A DNA stretch of 6,838 nt from an uncultured bacterium (GTDB lineage: Bacteria; Bacillota_I; Bacilli_A; RF39; UBA660). Shown one piece after another: positions 5,977 through 6,838 of this stretch. The first letter of the stretch is position 1; every line of letters begins with the position of its first letter. The notes beneath the pieces are model-generated. The model made no database searches, had not been told where the DNA came from, and saw only the letters and a list, made by a program, of their open reading frames with translations. Both the position numbers and the translations under genes were made by a program. Location of the stretch: the NCBI GenBank assembly GCA_949286645.1, contig CASEDN010000005.1, positions 1 through 6,838 of the forward strand. The letters are read 5' to 3'.

Positions 5977-6838
5977 ATGACAAAAAATGAATTAAGACAG
6001 AAGATAGGTATTAAAGATATATATAGAAACGATGATTATACTTTTATATATTTAGATAATGAACAAAAATTATTAGTTAAAGATGAAAAAATATATGATA
6101 TTTCTTTGTATGACTCTTTTCATAAAGTTATTACTATGAATAATATAGATTACGTTCTTGTATCTAAAGACTATTCTTTATCTTTAGTTAATTTAGAAAC
6201 TAAAGATATAGTCTTTGAAGATGACAAAGCCTATGAGGTAAATAAGGTAGATGATAAATGTCTAAAAGTAATTATGAAAATAGGTGGTGGAGATGATAAT
6301 ATCTATAACATTGAGACAAAAGAATATTTAAATATCCCTACTGATTATGAATTTGAACATTCACTAGAAAATAATTTATATGTTTATAGTGAAAAAGATA
6401 AAAGTTTTAAAAAAGAGTTTTTAGATAGAAAAAGAGTTGTTCTTAATGCTAATGGTAAAGTATTATTAAAAGATATTACAGGTTGGATTAATTATTGTGG
6501 TAATTATTTAGTAATTAACAATGATGATAAAATAAGGATTATTAATTTAAATGATGAAGGTAACATAGAAGAAAAGACAGTAGAATTTAATAAAAGCTTG
6601 CTTACTAAACCAATATTTTATGATAGTAAAATAGTTTTAGTTAAAGAAGGATTAATAGAAATATATGATTTAGAGTTAAACCTAATTAATAGTATTGAAA
6701 TCAATGATTTAAATAATGTTGTAGATTATGAACTTACTAATAATACTTTAAAGTTTTGCATACCTTATCAAAATACTAACAAGCATCTTTTTGTTAATTT
6801 AAAAAGTGGTAAGACTATTTCTCATGTTAGAATAGAAC
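5977..6838 (+). CDS. unrecognised cytoplasmic protein, beta-propeller-like repeats (partial, 3' end off the window)
   Basis: The frame is open from ATG 5977 to the window edge, giving 287 codons so far. AAGGAG at 5963-5968 stands eight bases before the ATG, and a good promoter lies upstream. There is no signal peptide or membrane segment, and the sequence is rich in Asp, Asn, Lys and Ile. I do not recognise a family. A recurring pattern is visible: a run of hydrophobic strand residues, a polar turn, then a strand with N/D-L-x-(T/S)-(K/G)-(K/D). Examples are YVLVSKDYSLSLVNLETKD (59-77), IYNIETKEYL (109-118), YLVINNDDKIRIINLN (177-192), IVLVKEGLIEIYDLELNLI (219-237) and LFVNLKSGKTI (271-281). 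Blades of a beta-propeller would give such spacing of about 40 residues. The function is unknown, and divergent placement does not prove a link to the ABC operon. Confidence 0.85.
   Translation, partial: MTKNELRQKIGIKDIYRNDDYTFIYLDNEQKLLVKDEKIYDISLYDSFHKVITMNNIDYVLVSKDYSLSLVNLETKDIVFEDDKAYEVNKVDDKCLKVIMKIGGGDDNIYNIETKEYLNIPTDYEFEHSLENNLYVYSEKDKSFKKEFLDRKRVVLNANGKVLLKDITGWINYCGNYLVINNDDKIRIINLNDEGNIEEKTVEFNKSLLTKPIFYDSKIVLVKEGLIEIYDLELNLINSIEINDLNNVVDYELTNNTLKFCIPYQNTNKHLFVNLKSGKTISHVRIE

Noticed and set aside
1..6838. CRISPR array, tRNA/rRNA, insertion sequence, phage or toxin-antitoxin features
   Set aside because: No regular direct repeats with spacers, no tRNA-like fold, transposase, integrase or terminal inverted repeats were seen on either strand.
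1..6838. Recoded genome with TGA as tryptophan
   Set aside because: Four tryptophans (in the 156-aa protein, ArsC/Spx-like protein, permease and divergent protein) all use TGG. TGA is seen only as the stop of two genes whose lengths fit with termination there.

Overview
The window is a low-GC stretch (mostly A/T, roughly a quarter to a third G+C by eye) from what looks like a member of the Bacillota. The signs are strong AGGAG and GAGGTGAT ribosome binding sites, TTGACA/TATAAT promoters, an RNase J and a YtrA-type GntR/ABC operon. Four tryptophans are encoded by TGG and no TGA is seen inside a gene, while TGA appears as a stop, so the standard bacterial code fits better than the Mycoplasma code. 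A gut-type Bacilli/Erysipelotrichia-like or RF39-like host is a guess, partly prompted by the secreted protein at the left edge.

Layout. On the minus strand at the left edge (1-495) is the 5' part of a membrane-anchored or secreted surface protein. After a 236-base spacer with a terminator comes a minus-strand RNA-metabolism cluster. In transcription order it is an ArsC/Spx-family thioredoxin-fold protein (3573-3932), RNase III (2915-3580), an unrecognised 156-aa protein (2442-2912) and an RNase J-family protein (732-2384) with its own near-consensus promoter. Upstream of it, after a hairpin terminator, lies a minus-strand GntR regulator / ABC ATPase / ABC-2 permease operon (4004-5852). It is led by a TTGACA-17-TATAAC promoter with a palindromic operator at the transcription start. 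Divergently, on the plus strand, a gene of unknown function starts at 5977 with its own promoter and runs off the right edge.

How the genes work together. The regulator, ATPase and permease overlap end to end and look like one self-regulated transporter unit of the YtrAB kind, a type known to answer cell-envelope stress. RNase III (double-strand cleavage) and RNase J are two arms of RNA processing. Here the RNase J has lost two of the metal ligands of its HxHxDH motif, which makes it look like the weakly active J2 partner rather than the catalytic J1.

Nothing here is clearly an undescribed system. The items most worth following are the degenerate RNase J next to RNase III and an unknown protein, the GntR gene that has no usable ATG in its frame, and the divergent unknown protein that seems to be built of beta-propeller-like repeats.
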